From: Candidatus Dormiibacterota bacterium
GTDB taxonomy: Bacteria > Chloroflexota > Dormibacteria > Aeolococcales > Aeolococcaceae
Reading direction: 5' to 3'
DNA length: 5,854 nucleotides
NCBI GenBank assembly: GCA_003153215.1
Contig: PLXL01000049.1
Location: 3,270-9,123, forward strand
The position numbers and the translations under genes are program-made. The notes under the pieces are model-generated. The model was not told where the DNA came from, ran no database searches, and saw only the letters and a program-made list of their open reading frames with translations. Numbering within the stretch: position 1 is the first letter of the stretch; each line of letters opens with the position of its first letter. This document shows positions 5,723 to 5,854 of this stretch, one piece after another.

Positions 5723-5743
5723 TAACCCCGGTCGTTGTGAGGA

Positions 5744-5854
5744 CTACGCGGTCCTGTGCGCCGCGCTGCCAGCGAGCCTTGCCACCACGGCCGAGACGAC
5801 GACAGCCGCCACGGCGTAGGCACCCATGGCCAGGACATCCGCCCAGACGAAGAG
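5744..5854 (-). CDS. Second YggT-like membrane protein, C-terminal 36 residues (5' end cut by window edge)
   Basis: The minus-strand frame enters from the right edge and ends at a TAG. Its 36 residues begin LFVWADVLAMGAYAVAAVVV, one hydrophobic helix, and finish with a short polar, basic tail. They align without a gap to residues 111-146 of the YggT-like protein at 1513-1953 (shared L, VWAD, LA, YA, AA and the final A; 15 of 36 identical by eye), and both proteins end at the same point. The first bases are also close at nucleotide level (CTC-TCGTCTGGGCGGA with one mismatch). The start and N-terminal part lie outside the window. It is followed by a hairpin like that of its paralog, so gene and 3' region may have been duplicated together. 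Confidence 0.75.
   Translation of the reverse strand, partial: LFVWADVLAMGAYAVAAVVVSAVVARLAGSAAHRTA

Noticed and set aside
4538..5725. A 395-codon open frame on the plus strand
   Set aside because: It is antisense to the permease, whose membrane segments and motifs are unmistakable. The plus translation is a Glu/Arg/Gly-rich stretch typical of the reverse complement of hydrophobic coding sequence.
1..5854. CRISPR arrays, tRNA or rRNA genes, insertion sequences and integrase attachment sites
   Set aside because: Reading both strands showed no regularly spaced repeats, no recognisable tRNA or rRNA segments, no transposase motifs and no flanking direct or inverted terminal repeats. The only repeat family seen is the pair of hairpins.

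Overview
The window is high-GC DNA with compact genes, GTG as well as ATG starts, purine-rich Shine-Dalgarno sites and strong G/C preference at third codon positions. The gene set suggests a soil or subsurface bacterium, most likely Actinomycetota or Chloroflexota and their uncultured relatives. It includes a short Leu/Val-rich 'hydrophobic protein', YggT-like membrane proteins, a LapA-domain protein, a short-form class I phosphomannose isomerase, an SLC13/ArsB-type permease coupled to a UspA-like protein, and an SnoaL-like protein. The phylum cannot be fixed from this sequence alone.

Layout. Bases 1-2394 hold five minus-strand genes in a row, in order of transcription: a stand-alone helical-domain protein (2394-2014), a YggT-like membrane protein (1953-1513), a 53-residue membrane protein (1389-1228), a LapA-domain protein (1135-746) and mannose-6-phosphate isomerase (709 to beyond the left edge). 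A strong hairpin at 1457-1492 probably separates the first two from the rest. A 119-bp divergent intergenic region (2395-2513) follows. Then come two plus-strand genes: a regulator carrying the same helical domain fused to an OmpR/PhoB-type winged helix (2514-3077), and an SnoaL-like protein (3225-3608). Converging on these is a minus-strand pair, an SLC13/ArsB-type permease (5446-4196) translationally coupled through an ATGA overlap to a UspA-like protein (4199-3696). The right edge cuts a second YggT-like gene (5854-5744), which is followed by another long hairpin (5693-5722).

How the genes may work together. Most products are small membrane or envelope proteins and stress-type soluble proteins, with one regulator at the divergent hub. 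The regulator has no receiver domain, and its N-terminal helical domain is homologous to the whole core of the divergently encoded partner. The shared intergenic region has a tandem CAACTG repeat with 10-bp spacing, which suits a tandem winged-helix operator. I infer a local regulator/partner pair controlling one or both flanking operons.

Most notable observations: (1) the divergent pair sharing a roughly 60-residue helical domain; (2) the tandem repeat between them; (3) two YggT-like paralogs at opposite ends of the window, each followed 26-29 nt after its stop by a related 20-nt hairpin that differs by a compensatory base-pair change; (4) a UspA-like protein with a degenerate nucleotide-binding motif coupled to an ion permease.
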